Shown piece by piece: positions 33,460-44,599 of a stretch of DNA of 64,000 nt; the first letter of the stretch is position 1; each line of letters begins with the position of its first letter. The notes beneath the pieces were generated by a model, which saw only the letters and a program-made list of their open reading frames with translations, ran no database searches and was not told the origin of the DNA. Made by a program: the position numbers and the translations under genes. This stretch comes from Lunularia cruciata (lineage: Eukaryota > Streptophyta > Marchantiopsida > Lunulariales > Lunulariaceae): contig OX419757.1 of assembly GCA_948567375.1 (NCBI GenBank), positions 39,990,001-40,054,000 of the forward strand. The letters are read 5' to 3'.

Positions 33460-33870
33460 TGGGTATAATTGTGGCATAAGAGTATTAAATGATGCTCTAA
33501 CTAGGTCATAAATCACATCTAGCAACAAATGTTATACATTGGTCTACATACCATACCACCAATAATGACTCTGGAGCAAGCTATATGTACACTTTACTCC
33601 AAAATGACCTAACTTCTCATGAGCATGACGGACCAATTGTGGTCTCTAAGATGGAAGTGGTACTAATTGCACTCTACCATCCTCCCATACACAGAGAAAG
33701 TGTCTACCTTTCAATCTGAATCATCTAGCTCATTGAAGAACATGATCTTTCTCCTTGGCCCCAATTGTACTACCCACAATACCAATTTGAAAATAGCTCA
33801 TTACTAGGACATCATCATGAATGTCTCACTAAACTATACCAAAATGGCACCAAAATCCTCTCACATAGTG
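33460..33870 (-). pseudogene. Element C integrase N-terminal part and upstream RNase H region
   Basis: Right after the target duplication the minus strand encodes VRASFNTLMPQLYP, continuing into IMGLG on the far side of element B. Further right are frames with stops covering the region between RT and integrase (zinc-binding part expected here; a clear HHCC could not be assigned). Confidence 0.6.
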
Positions 33871-34830
33871 ATGATAGAAGTTTTCCAACCAAAGGAATGC
33901 TTGCACTCTACTCACATTTGTAGGCCAAGAAATACATGCAATAGCTTCCACCTTGGTCTATTGAACACGAAGTCCTCAAGGGTAGATAGTGTGATCCAAA
34001 TACTCAACCTACTTGTAGAAGAACCTACAATTCCTAGGATGTAATTTGAGTACATGAGGTCTCAACCTCTTTAACACCTCCAACAAATATCTCTCATGCT
34101 CCTCCACAATAGTGTTATAAACAAAAATGTCATCAATATAGCATCCAATCCAATCCAATCTAGTTAGGATCCTATCCATGATCCTCTAGAACTCGGCAAG
34201 AGCATTCTTTAACTCGAATAGTAAGAATTGCCATTGACTATACACATCCTTGCCATGAGGATCAATAGCCCAAAATGTTGTCTTGGACTTATCCTCCTCC
34301 TTGATCTGCAACTAATTATATCTTGCTCAAAGATCCAAAGCACTGAAAACATTTGCATGCCCTATCGCATCAAAGATCTCCTCCGGTGTATGCATGGCAT
34401 GCTAATCAGCCCTTGTATGTCAATTGATAGGACCGTAATCTCCACACATCCGCCTATCTATGTAGTTGCCATTCATATCCTTCTTGGTTGGCATCACTGT
34501 AGTTGATGCATACTCTCCATGTGAAATCTCCACCAAACCATCCTCAAAAAGGTCTCTACTCCGGCTCTGAATTAGTGTTGACTCAATGTCAACATATTCA
34601 TAAGGATGTTGAAAAATTGGTGTATTGCTAGTCAACTCAATCCAAATACCAAGTCCCTTTAGAGCACCCAAATCCTTCATACTAAAAGTAAAACAACTCG
34701 TGTAGCTCATCAAGAATCTCCAAACTCTCTATCTTTCCCCTCTTGTAAGCTTGGGTCCTAGATCTGGCTCCAAGCATCCTTTGTAATTGATGTAGAAGTA
34801 GAAGACGTATTAATTGGCTTCTACACTAGG
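33871..34830 (-). pseudogene. Element C reverse transcriptase
   Basis: Right to left: LIQSRSRDLFEDGLVEISHG, EYASTTVMPTKKDMNGNYID, RRMCGDYGPIN (34420-34713), a stop, then TPEEIFDAIGHANVFSALDL, the catalytic box YIDDIFVYN (about 34110-34140) and EEHERYLLEVLKRL. The catalytic Asp pair is intact; stops and frameshifts break the rest. The sequence style (GEYAS-TVMP-KKD, RRMCGDY) differs from both the A and the B families, so C is a third lineage. Confidence 0.85.
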
Positions 34831-34989
34831 CCCTTGGGAGCAGTAGTGTCATGCTCCCAATCACTAGAGGTCCCAACCTTAGTATGAAAGACTCCTTCCA
34901 ATTTGATTGCAAGCTCTATATGTCTTCTAATTGCATCCCAAGTAGACCACTCTCCCCAATAGCCATTGGTTATGTCCCAAGAATACCCT

Positions 34990-35590
34990 ATCCATTTAGT
35001 CCATCATCCCCAACATATGCTTCAATTGTCTCAATAGGTACAAAGCTCACAAGTATCTTAGTGATGATGCCTTTCAAGTGCATCCTACGTTGCTTGGCCA
35101 AGCCAAGGCTCACAATCCAACTCAAACAATTTAGGTCCATAGCCTGACCTAACACTTAATGCCTAGATGCCTTTGACACTATTGGAACAATTGGTAATGC
35201 CGATGTCAAAACCCATTGCCTACTCTCTCTCATTGGCATTGGGCTCCACCAACTATTGTAACTATAAGTTCCAAACAAGTCCAAGAACTCCCTCAAGCAT
35301 GGGAGTCTGGGAAACTCATAAGTGTGAGAAAAGCGGTTTAGGGCTATCAAACTAGGTTCACCATTGCCATAGGTAACCTATCAGCCACTACTACTATCTA
35401 AGACTGGCACCTAACATCCAAAATCTCATTAATAGTAGGGTGGTCAAGTTGCTAAATCCCATCATAAGCATGCTATAAAACCTCTATGGGTATGAGGTTT
35501 GTCCACCAAAGACAAAGACAATGAGCTCGTCATCCTACTTTGGCTTCATCCAACAACATAGTAGGTCCAATCCAAGAATAGATATGATAT
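34990..35590 (-). pseudogene. DNA (cytosine-5) methyltransferase, C-terminal half (motifs VIII-X), element C
   Basis: Minus strand, shifting frames. IGPTMLLDEAKVG then a stop then RAHCLCLWWTNL at about 35573-35496 corresponds to motif VIII and its surroundings (G-S-x-A-H-R-x-R-x-W-x-T-N). TAFLTLMSFPDSHA follows near 35300-35340. VLGQAMDLNCLSWIVSLGLA at 35155-35100 corresponds to motif X, which closes the cofactor pocket. Between lie target-recognition-like segments (HPTINEILD). The catalytic half is at 37560-38060, separated by a purine-rich array and a solo LTR. The identification is by motif order and spacing. Confidence 0.72.
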
Positions 35591-35599
35591 CCTTTGATT

Positions 35600-36182
35600 C
35601 CTTCCCTTTTTTTTCCTTCTTCCTATCTTTAATTATTCTCTCCTTTCTTGTTTCTTCCTCTGATCTCTCCTAAACCCTTCCTGTCTTTGATTCTTCTCCT
35701 TTCCTACTTCTTCCTTCAATCCCTCTCTATCACACTTCTTGTCTTTGGTTCTTCTCCTTTCTCTTCCTGTCTTTGATTATTCTTTCCTTTCTTGTTTCTT
35801 ACTTTGATCCCTTGTAAACCCTTTCTATATTTGATTATTCTCCTTTCCTTTTTCGTCCTTTGATCTCTCATAAATCCTTCTTGTCTTCAATTCTTCTCCT
35901 TTCTTGTTTCTTTCTTCAATCTCTCTCTGTCACACTTTTAGTCTTTGATCCCTCTCCTTTCCCTTCTTGTCTTTGATTATCCTTTCCTTTCCTATTTCTT
36001 CCTTTGATCTCCCATAAATCCTTCCTGTCTTAAGTCTTCTCCTTTCCATTTTCTTTCTTTGATCCCTCTATGTCACACTTCTTACCTTCAATTCTTCTCC
36101 TTTCCTATTTCTTCCTTCAATCCCTCTATATCACACTTCATGTCTTTGATTATTCTCTCCTTTCCTATTTCTTTTTTTGATA
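35600..36182 (-). repeat. Purine-rich tandem array (part 1) inside the methyltransferase region
   Basis: On the plus strand, a pyrimidine-rich array of degenerate ~50-bp units (CTTTGATTCTTCTCCTTTCC, then variants with ATCCCTCTCTATCACACTTC or ATCTCTCATAAATCC) arranged in larger groups of about three units. It interrupts the methyltransferase between motifs VI and VIII and is itself split by the solo LTR at 36183-36870. Confidence 0.85.
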
Positions 36183-36870
36183 TGTGAGTCAACCTGTTTC
36201 TTACTTAGGATGAACCTCTGATGGCTATTATGGTAGGGCATCATGGACTAAGAAGACAAAGAACTCCAACTCCATCATACTCCTTCAAGTCTAACACTCC
36301 AAGACTCAAGACATTGTTCACTAGAGAACTCAATGAGAGATATAGTTACAAATGAAAAGATGATGAGTACCTCCTCACCCCTTGTTTATATACTTGTGAA
36401 ATAATTCCATACTAAAGTTACTATTTACCACAATAACTCAAGTTACTAGGCTAAAAGTCAAGTAAAGTCAAAAAGTATAAAAGAATATCCATCCACATGG
36501 GCATATTCTACTAAGCATGTGATCTTATCTTGATCCAACCACTAAGTCAAGGGTTCCTTCACATGGGCTATCCTTAGACTATAGAAGAATCCAAACAAAA
36601 AGGCTTGCGGGCCCAAGATTTCTCAACTTTTTCCTCAAAGCCAAACACTTAGGAATAATACCAAGTCAAAACACTAGAATCCAAAATAGTGGTGCTCATC
36701 TTTTCCACTTCCTCTAAAGTAAGGTCCCCTCTATCTTAACTATGACTAACTTTAGCTAATCATGACTAGTGTTTAACCATCCTTTATCTCTATACAAATC
36801 ATATCTCTCACATACTTGTAATATCAAGCTAAATATCACAATACCACACACATACACAAATGGTGTTAAA
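36183..36870 (-). repeat. Solo LTR of family A inside the purine-rich array
   Basis: Starts TGTGAGTCAACC and ends GGTGTTAAA, with the full ~690-bp length of the A LTR and many substitutions, so older than A. Flanks GATA (36179-36182) and GATC (36871-36874); the array unit normally reads TTTGATCCC, so the original target was GATC. Confidence 0.92.
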
Positions 36871-37270
36871 GATCCTTCTTTGTCATACTTCTTGCGTTTG
36901 ATTATTCACCCCTTTCCTATTTTTTCCTTTAATCCCTCTTTGTCACACTTCTTGTCTTTGATTCCTCTCTTTTCCCTTCACATCTTTGATTATTCTCTCC
37001 TTTTCCTTCGTTTGATCTCTCATTAACAATTCCTGTCTTTGATTCTTCTCCTTTCATGTTTCTTCCTTTGATCCCTCCTTGCCAGACTTCCTACCTTCAA
37101 TTCTTCTCCTTTCTTGTTTCTTGCTTTGATCCCTCTCTATCACACTACATGTCTTTGATTATTCTCTCCTTTTCTCACAAGGATTCCCAACATTCCTTTG
37201 TGCCTTCACTTGATCCATGTTCTTTTTACTATTGGGTGTTTCAGATCAGTCTCTCTATAGAGGCCTCTTA
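36871..37270 (-). repeat. Purine-rich tandem array (part 2)
   Basis: Continuation of the array with the same units (CACACTTCTTGTCTTTGATT, CTTCCTTTGATCCCTCCTTG). It fades after about 37170. Confidence 0.8.
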
Positions 37271-37559
37271 CAAGAATTCCCCATGATTGACAATGAAAAA
37301 TTAATTATCTGCTTGTACACCCATACGACTCATATTCTACTAACAAGAGAATTGCAGACAAGAGCATAAACCCCTCCATCCACCTTGTTAGTATTGTTGG
37401 ATTCCTAGATATGGTACCTAGATCATCTCAACATAGCAAACTAATGATCTCTAATTTCTGCAAATACTAAAGTTCACTATTGAAATCCAAAAGTTACTAC
37501 CTGCAACTAGCATTTTAACTAAATCTACATAATTTTCTATTGGTTTACCTATCACACTA

Positions 37560-38060
37560 AATAGCACTAATGTAACATAAAGATTTTCTTCTCAATGACA
37601 TTGGGTTGGAGAAGCACCCATCAAAGAGATATCTCCAAAATGTAGGCCAAAGATATGAATTGATGAACATGGAGATGTCGTAGTAAACATAACATCTCCC
37701 AAAACACACCAAAATAGAGATCTTGAAGACCAAACCTTGGCCAACACATGTATGTCCTTAACATGGCCATCTAAAAATCACCAAATAAATGGGACCATGT
37801 CTTTCCAAATCTTGCACCCAACAAGGAAATGTTTGTTGGTAGGGTCTTTTGGTAACCCTTGATTTTTGACATCAATAATAACTCAAGATACCAATAGGCC
37901 AAGTGTGGTACATGATCTAGATGGACTTGCCTAGCGGTCTCATCTCTCTCCACATACAACTACCTCTGTACTTGTATACCCACCTAACACTTGTATTGCT
38001 ACTAGTCCATTGCTAATCCTACCAAACAACTCCAATAGACATACTCCTTCTATTGGATAC
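37560..38060 (-). pseudogene. DNA (cytosine-5) methyltransferase, catalytic half (motifs I-VI), element C
   Basis: Minus strand: LLELFGRISNGLVAIQVLGG at 38038-37979 is motif I (E-L-F-G-G-x-x-x-G-L), the S-adenosylmethionine loop. VERDETARQVHLDHVPHLAY (from about 37955) is the motif II region. RWPC, then a stop, then GHTCVGQGL is motif IV: the catalytic Cys codon is 37761-37763 and the following Gln codon (PCQ) is TAA at 37758-37760. GLQD and GVFWEMLCLLRHLHVHQ follow, then LAYILEISL at the place of motif VI (ENVP; Asn and Val lost). It lies between protease and RT of element C. C5 methyltransferases of this arrangement inside gypsy elements are known from the streptophyte alga Klebsormidium (from memory). 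Frameshifts, stops and the lost ENV motif make it inactive. Confidence 0.8.
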
Positions 38061-38229
38061 TATCAAGCAATGAATGTGGTATCCAAAGGTGTCAAGCTTA
38101 TCAACTTTGGAGGCTCATCCTCATAGTGGTCTCTTGGTGGTACAAAGGCTCCACTCCAAGCCTATTGCACCAATTAATCGACATGTTATTGCAATGTCGC
38201 CTTTGAACTCCACAATGGAACATCCAAGG

Positions 38230-38800
38230 TGGATGGAACAATCCCACTTCTATTCCAAATCCGAGTGATCTCTTCTAGTATTGGAGTATCCTCTGCATGG
38301 GCGTTCCTCTCCAATAAGTCACTAGGCAAAGTAACAATTGAAAGCTCAAACTAATACCGCCATGGTCTTGGACTGTAGTGAACCAAAACTACTACTATTC
38401 AAGCATACCGGTAGGCAACATACTCATCCCTCACCAAACTGCCAACCTAGTCTATAAAAGGTTATCTCTTCCCAATAGTCAATACTAAAATCCATGGGGT
38501 ATAACATTGCTCCCCAACTAAGATATCATATGACTAAGCTACAATTGCAATGGACTAAGCTCTCACCTATAGAGTTATCAATTGAATGACTAGGATAAAT
38601 CTAAACAACAAGCTCTCCACATGTGATGTACTATGTAGAACCATCCCCTAGAGATGTTTGGATCTAAAATGGACACCTCTCTACATTGGCCTTTTGTAAC
38701 TTAGACCAACAACTACAACCTTCCCCAGCATAAGGGGTTGTGGACCAAAGTCTAATAAGACCTTCTATGGTGTATAGACCTTCCTTGAATCTTCTACCAA
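38230..38800 (-). pseudogene. Element C aspartic protease
   Basis: Processes the polyprotein. The minus strand encodes VLLDFGPQPLMLGKVVVVGL near 38750 (active site DSG changed to DFG), then CPF, a stop, IQTSLGDGS, GELVVQIYP, an NCSLVI segment, GAMLYPMDFSIDYWEE and LGWQFGEGQ. Several stops. It stands directly before the methyltransferase, so both belonged to one polyprotein or adjacent frames. Confidence 0.72.
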
Positions 38801-39199
38801 AAAAAAATTTCCCCTCTAGTTATCCAATAGAACAACCCCAAGTGTAAACCACGCTCGCTCAAAGGCTGTCTAGCTGGTAACTCCTTCAATCTAGCCATTG
38901 TTGTTTACCATAAACCATTGATTGCTGAGCGGATCCCATGCTCTTCAACCAAGTAAGCTCCACTATCAACCACTTCTACTCTAGAAGTAGGAACCACATC
39001 ATCCCTATTGTCACAAAGCATGGCAGCCAATCGGAACATTGGTACTAGATCAACTCCAAATGTAAACATATCACTAGTTAAGAATAATAGAAAGCACATT
39101 CAATCAATTGAGCCGCCTCCAACATCGTGCTAGACTCAGTCTGTGCAATAGCAAGTGGTTGACTAGTAGGTAGTCCATCATGCACTCTATCACCACCTA

Positions 39200-40500
39200 C
39201 CACACATGCACTAGGACATCTAGGAGCCATGGATGTTGTTTATAGTGCCTCAAAGGGTGTGAAAGACTAGGGAAGTCTGACATACCTACCAACCTCTCCT
39301 CTTTGTGGGTCCAACTCCACTAATGCTCCTTTAGGCTTTGGAGCACGTATTTCACTCCTTGTCACTATGGCAAATACATCCACCTGTGCTTCCTTGCACA
39401 TAAAGTCAAAGATGTCTCTATCACCAACATATGAGGTGGAAGGCTCAGTACCTAAATCTGATCTCCTCTTAGCTATGGCCATGCTAGCCAATCTTTGTTA
39501 CAATTGGTCAATATGAGTAGCCATGGTTGTATTAGAAGTAGGGGTGGGTAATGCAACCCTACTAGGTGTGGATCCTCTACCATCACCTCTACCACCTTGT
39601 CTTCCATGACCTGAAGCTCCTCTACCACCTGCCATAGTAGCCCTACCACTTTGTAACTTTGGTTGTAGGTCAAAGCATCAATCATTAGTGTGACCAAATC
39701 TGTGGCAATGCTCACATTGTCTATGTGATGGTTGTGATGCACCAGAGGTATCAAGTCCAACAAGCAACACCACCACTCACTAGCTATTGCTGACCCAAAA
39801 ATGAAGGTGAAGGTGAAGGTTTGGCTACACTAGGCCCTCCATTTGCTCCATAGGATCTAGACTGTCCACCCTATCCTTGAAAACCAACATGGCATGGTGC
39901 ACTCTATTGCACTTTAAAAGAACAATGGATGAGGTCTCTCTACCAAATCCAAATGTCACCTCTCTCTCCTCCACCATGTTGAGCTTTTCAACATGGTGGA
40001 GGAGACAACATGGTGGAGCTCAATATGCTAAACCAAATCAAAGACTTTTGCCAAAGTAGGTGAAGTAGCATGTAACAATGTAGCATCACAAACTCTATAT
40101 CACATTTCCATGTCTAGTATCTCATACCAAAACTAGACTTTTTGGGCCTTGGTAACTCCTTGAGTAAAACTGATTAGCCGTCTCATGCAAGTGTATGCTT
40201 CACGTAGGCTCTCTCACCTTTTGCTAGAACTCTTGCAAGCTCCTCAACTTGTCAATCTGCACTCCCTAGTAATTTTACCTCAAACACTAAAAGAACTCCA
40301 CTATGGGTAAAACCCAATACTACACCATCTCCTATAGTAGTACCTCCACTCATAGTTACAATTTCTCCAAGAGAATCTACCAACTCTACTAGGGCTAGAA
40401 CTTGTGGGTACTACCAATCTACCCCTAGAAACTAAGCATGTGATCTTAAAGTGAGGGAGATAAATTTTGGAGACCAAAATTGTCTTTGTAGCTCAATCTC
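39200..40500 (-). pseudogene. Element C gag with CCHC knuckle
   Basis: The knuckle CEHCHRFGHTND, one stop, then C (spacing 2-4-4) is at about 39680-39720. It is followed by a Gly/Arg-rich segment (GGRGASGHGRQGGRG) at about 39590-39650 and by MASMAIAKRRSDLGTEPSTS (39491 leftwards). Upstream, at about 39850-40300, capsid-like frames with stops are seen. Typical Ty3 Gag layout. Confidence 0.7.
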
Positions 40501-41539
40501 ATCTAAGTGAGCTCTCCAACTCTTGTGTCAAACTCCAACTCAAGATCAATATTCTTCCTCATAGGAACTTGATATATAGATTGATATCAAACACCAATCT
40601 GAGTAAACCCACTACATACTATAGTGCTATATCCTTTGGAATCCCCAAAGAACTCTGTCATGACAAAGTAACCAAAAACTGCAACCCACAATTGTAATTA
40701 CCCTACCAAGAATCACCACCAACCAAATATCACCCACTAATATAGCTCTAACTATGATAACTACACTAGGAAAAAGAGCAACTTATAACTACCATCACGA
40801 CATGCACTCTCATGGTTTGATGGTCATCATTTCCTACTTCACAAGAGAGAAACATAAGTAGTCTAACTGGTCATCACTCCAATCTCACTATCAAGAGCAC
40901 ACTAGAGCACCAACACTCAAAAGTCAGGGCACCTTAGACAAACATGATGCACAAACAAGAAGTAGAGATGGAGGGGGTCCAATCACAAGAAGGTAAAACA
41001 AAAACCCTCTTTCTCATAAATCAACACTTGATTGACTTTGCCACCATTTGGCATTTGACATAATAAGAGTTATTTTCTACTTTGTAAGCTACAAGGACCA
41101 TCAAGAATGAGATGAAACTTTCTCTTGCCAAACTTTGACATAAAATCTAACATAAAATCTAATGTAAAAATTTGACATAAATCCCTAAAGTTGGCTAACC
41201 ATGAAATCCTCCGCTAAATCTTCATTCAAGCCAAATTGGACAAACAAGATTCTCCAAATTTATAATTCATAGGGATGGGTTCCCAACTCCACCTTTAATT
41301 CCACTTTTTGAGCTTAATTCACACCAAATTGGTCGTGTTTTCACCACTTGAGCTCAAAACAAACATTACCGCTTGAAGTTGACGCCCTTTGGCTTCAAAT
41401 TTGGCCAATGCTTCCATAAAAAATCACTCTTAGGGAAACCAGAAATACAATCAAGGTACCATGATCCACCAGGTTTGGAAATAACACCAACACCCTCAAT
41501 TCCTACACCCAATTTCCTTCTGATTCTCACTTCCCTGAT
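40501..41539 (-). other. Element C 5' leader, no gene recognised
   Basis: About 1 kb between gag and 5' LTR. No frame looks coding. No convincing primer site: the sequence beside the LTR (minus ATATCAGGGAAG) matches the iMet site only loosely. Confidence 0.45.
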
Positions 41540-41988
41540 ATAATCAATTTGTTCACAAATCAAATCACACTCAATCAAATCAATACTTGATCTATCATTC
41601 AATAATATGCCAAAAATTGGGCATTGATTACAATCAAGTCATAGCTACTCTAGCTAAGAGACTCCATGTGACATTTGCAAGCTTTCTATCCACTCTAGCC
41701 AAGAACTTGAAGGCTCAACATTAGAAAAATAAGCTCTTTAGAGTTGCACTTCCAAGATATACCTCTAATTTTGACATTGGTCTCCAACCCTAATGGTTCC
41801 ACTGACGGCACACCCAATGGTATGAACAATGCAAGTGATAATGGGCACCACCATTTACTTAGTACCCCAAATAGGAAATCTGACCGTCAACAAGTAGTCT
41901 ATAAGTAATTGCTAAAATACCTCTGACTACCAACACTACTACTCTAGAGTTCAAGCAATCTAGGTATGATGTTACAAATGGCATAACA
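41540..41988 (-). repeat. Element C 5' LTR, lacking its distal 118 bp
   Basis: TAATCAATTTGTTCACAAAT at 41541 to GGCATAACA at 41988 aligns with 17241-17670. The element-internal end of the LTR, present at left as 17124-17241, is missing or replaced here. Confidence 0.78.
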
Positions 41989-42821
41989 ATGAATCTTAAG
42001 AAGGATGAGAATCAAGAAGTATAATTACCTCATGGGTAGACAAAGAAGATTGAGTCATTACCTAGAAAGTAGCACTCTTTGTAGGAGAGTACAAGAAGCT
42101 ATTGAGTGGCATGTGATAAGATTAGCTCATTATGATGTAATCTTAGTTATGCCACTAATGGAGCACTACAAGCCCATGGTAGATTGAAAGAAAAAAGTAG
42201 TGAGAACTCACCAATAGAAGATCATTGGGGTTAAACAAAGAACACATAGGCAAGAACTACCTCTCTGTGTCATAAGGACAACAACTATTGGTAAGAGAAA
42301 TAAATGTTTCATGGGTCTAATAAGAGAAGTCCAAAGTGCACAACTCAATGGACAAGTTATTTAGAAATTAAAAGATGTGGTCAATGAGTTTCAAGATGTC
42401 TTCCCTCATGACTTACCCTTAAGATTACCACCAAAAAGGAGAGTAGATCATAAAATTGAGATAATTCTTGGAAAAACACCTCTTTGTAAGGCCATATATC
42501 ATCTATCACCTCATGAGTTGGAGGAGTATAAGGCTCAAATTGAGGATATGTTGTAAAAAAAGTTTATCCAACCCAATGTATCACCATATGGGGATCCAAT
42601 CTTGTTTGTGAAGAAAAAAGATGGTACAATGCACATGTACATTGACTATCACGGTCTAAATAAAAAAACAATGAAGAAAAAATACCCCTTACTCCGCATG
42701 GATGACCTATTTGATCAATTCAATGGGGCAAGATACTTCACCAAACTTGATCTACGGAGAAATTACAATCAAATCTAGATTGCGGAGTACATCCACAAAA
42801 TTGCCTTTCAAACAAGGTATG
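41989..42821 (+). pseudogene. Element D protease C-terminus and RT N-terminal part
   Basis: Resumes the protease frame with MNLKKDENQEV, passes MPLMEHYKPMVD, then [59 protein letters not shown] and stops at AFQTRY, where element F is inserted (42822). Several stops lie within (e.g. after V at 42024 and Q at 42770). GTATG at 42817-42821 is the left target duplication. Confidence 0.88.
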
Positions 42822-43563
42822 TGTAAGACTCCATGGACAAGAGAACTATTCAAGAGAGATACAAGAGAGAAAGCATAGATTTCACACTTAATCCTCCAAT
42901 GCCCCAAAGGAGCACCTTCTCTTTATTTTATAACCATGAAGGATCTCCCCCAAGGAAGCTCTACCATAGGATTAGGTACATGCATAGGTGACATGTCAGC
43001 AAGCTCCACCCTTAGATAACTTGCTTGGATGTGTGACATGTTGGTCTTGGTCCCATATGGTTGGTCAAACATGATTGACGAGAGTGAATCTTTTAGGGAA
43101 TCTTCTTATAGGAATCTCAGAATCACATGGATAAGGTACCATTGGAAAGCTCTTGGTGAAACAAACTAGGGGGAGGGAAGGCCAGCCTTTCCTTTGTTGG
43201 TGAGGGAATCTACATATTTTTGAGTCCTAATTCATCCATTTAGGCCTCTCAAGTTTTCAGGTCTATTTTTCCTCTTGCTCTATTACTAGAGGTGCTCTTT
43301 TGGTAATAATTCTATCTTATCTACATTCCCCATCATGTGTAATATCTTTCCAAAGTCACCACCCCAAGTTTCACCATTAGATCATATGCCTAGCTATTGA
43401 TTCTAAAGTTTCCAAGCATGTTTTGGTTTTTGGACTATTAGTATAAGTACTCTTTTGGTGAAACCTCTAGCTTATCTACTTAGTCTATCATGTATAACAT
43501 TCTTTTAAATATTACCAAATCAATTTTCATCTCTAGATGATCTATCTAGCTATTGGTATTACA
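42822..43563 (-). repeat. Element F 3' LTR
   Basis: 742 bp, plus-strand ends TGTAAGACTCC and CTATTGGTATTACA. The pyrimidine tract CCTCCCTCCTTTTAAG beside it is the minus-strand polypurine tract. Unlike the 5' LTR it has no poly-G run. Confidence 0.92.
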
Positions 43564-44050
43564 AACCTCCCTCCTTTTAAGATGCAACTTCCTTGTTGCA
43601 AAGCGGTTACTCAAAAGATTGCACTAACACTAGTGTCTGGGTCAAGTTGGTTTTTGGCTCCTATGTCACCTTATACAAGGGGTGCCCTTTTCAATGTACA
43701 AGGTATTCCACACGTGGATGGATGTGCTTAGTACTTCGGATGCGCTTAGTACTCTTTTGGTGAAACCTCTAGCTTATCTACTTAGTCTATTATGTATAAC
43801 ATCCTTCCAAATATTACCAAATCAATTTTCATCTCTAGATGATCTATCTAGCTATTGGTATTACAAACCTCCCTCCTTTTAAGATACAACTTCCTTGTTG
43901 CGAAGCGGTTACTCAAAAGATTGCACTAACACTAGTGCGTGGGTCAAGTTGGTTGTTTGCTCCCATGTCACCTTATACAAGGGGTGCACTTTCCAATGTA
44001 CAAGGTATTCCATACGTGGATGGATGTGCTTAGTACTCCGGATGCACTTT
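43447..44050 (-). repeat. 302-bp tandem duplication across the LTR-internal junction of element F
   Basis: GTACTCTTTTGGTGAAACC at 43447 recurs at 43749, and homology continues through the LTR end, the polypurine tract and the start of the chromodomain 3' region (to CATGTCACCTTATACAAGGG and beyond) in both copies. The second copy ends near 44050. Confidence 0.88.
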
Positions 44051-44599
44051 TGGAGAATATGTTCGACTTCATACTCCATGTCATCAACTAGGGTTGGACA
44101 AGGTAGACTTTCTTGGATGGAAGAGAAGTGGGGCAGCCGGGGAGCATATTGGCATAATAAAGAAACATGAAACACTAGGTGGATCTTCATATGTGGCGGT
44201 AGCTCAAGATGATAGGCCACGGCTCCGATGCAACAAAGGATGGAGAAAGGTCCAATAAAACGGGGTTGAAGCTTATGAGGACCAACTAACTTGAGGTTGG
44301 TGATTGATAGCTAGACTTGATCTCCCACATTGAACTCCATGTGTTGGTAGTGTCCATCTGCATACTACTTCTGTCAATTTTGGGCAATCTATAACCTATG
44401 TTTGGCATGCTCTACCTCTTGTTGGATTCCAAAAACGAAAGTGTGAACGGCATCCACCTTGGTAGCCACCGGACGGACCTCCATCAAGCTTAAAGTTGTG
44501 AAAGGATGCTCTTTATACATGAGGAAGAATGGTGTGACTTTTGTGGAGGCATTCATTGAATTGTTGTATGCAAATTCCACCAATGGGAGTAAGGTGTCT
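43880..44599 (-). pseudogene. Element F chromodomain and integrase C-terminus
   Basis: 44220-43909 encodes MAYHLELPPHMKIHLVFHVS, MEYEVEHILQKCI, MEYLVHWKVHPLYKVTWEQ and LVLVQSFE: the chromodomain with the YLVxWK core retained. 44607-44389 encodes LPLVEFAYNNSMNASTKVTP, the integrase C-terminal part. Breaks occur between them. Element G is inserted at 44600. Confidence 0.85.

Larger units (their letters stand above)
17124..41988 (-). mobile_element. Element C: Ty3/gypsy element with DNA methyltransferase and PHD finger, split by B
   Basis: Minus-strand order: 5' LTR (41540-41988), leader, gag with CCHC knuckle (about 39.2-40.4 kb), protease (38.2-38.8 kb), cytosine-5 methyltransferase (35.0-38.06 kb, itself interrupted), RT (33.9-34.8 kb), integrase (33.46-33.9 kb and, after element B, 18.24-19.03 kb), PHD finger (17.95-18.1 kb), 3' LTR (17124-17670). 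It sits in the protease of element D; the flanks read ATGG (17120-17123) and ATGA (41989-41992), an imperfect 4-bp duplication. Heavily mutated. Confidence 0.85.

Noticed and set aside
35600-37170. CRISPR-like array
   Set aside because: The units are degenerate homopyrimidine repeats without constant repeats and unique spacers, in a plant retroelement.
40501-41539. Primer binding site for element C near 41540
   Set aside because: The best candidate matches the iMet site at only 8 of 12 positions and the LTR end is damaged here.
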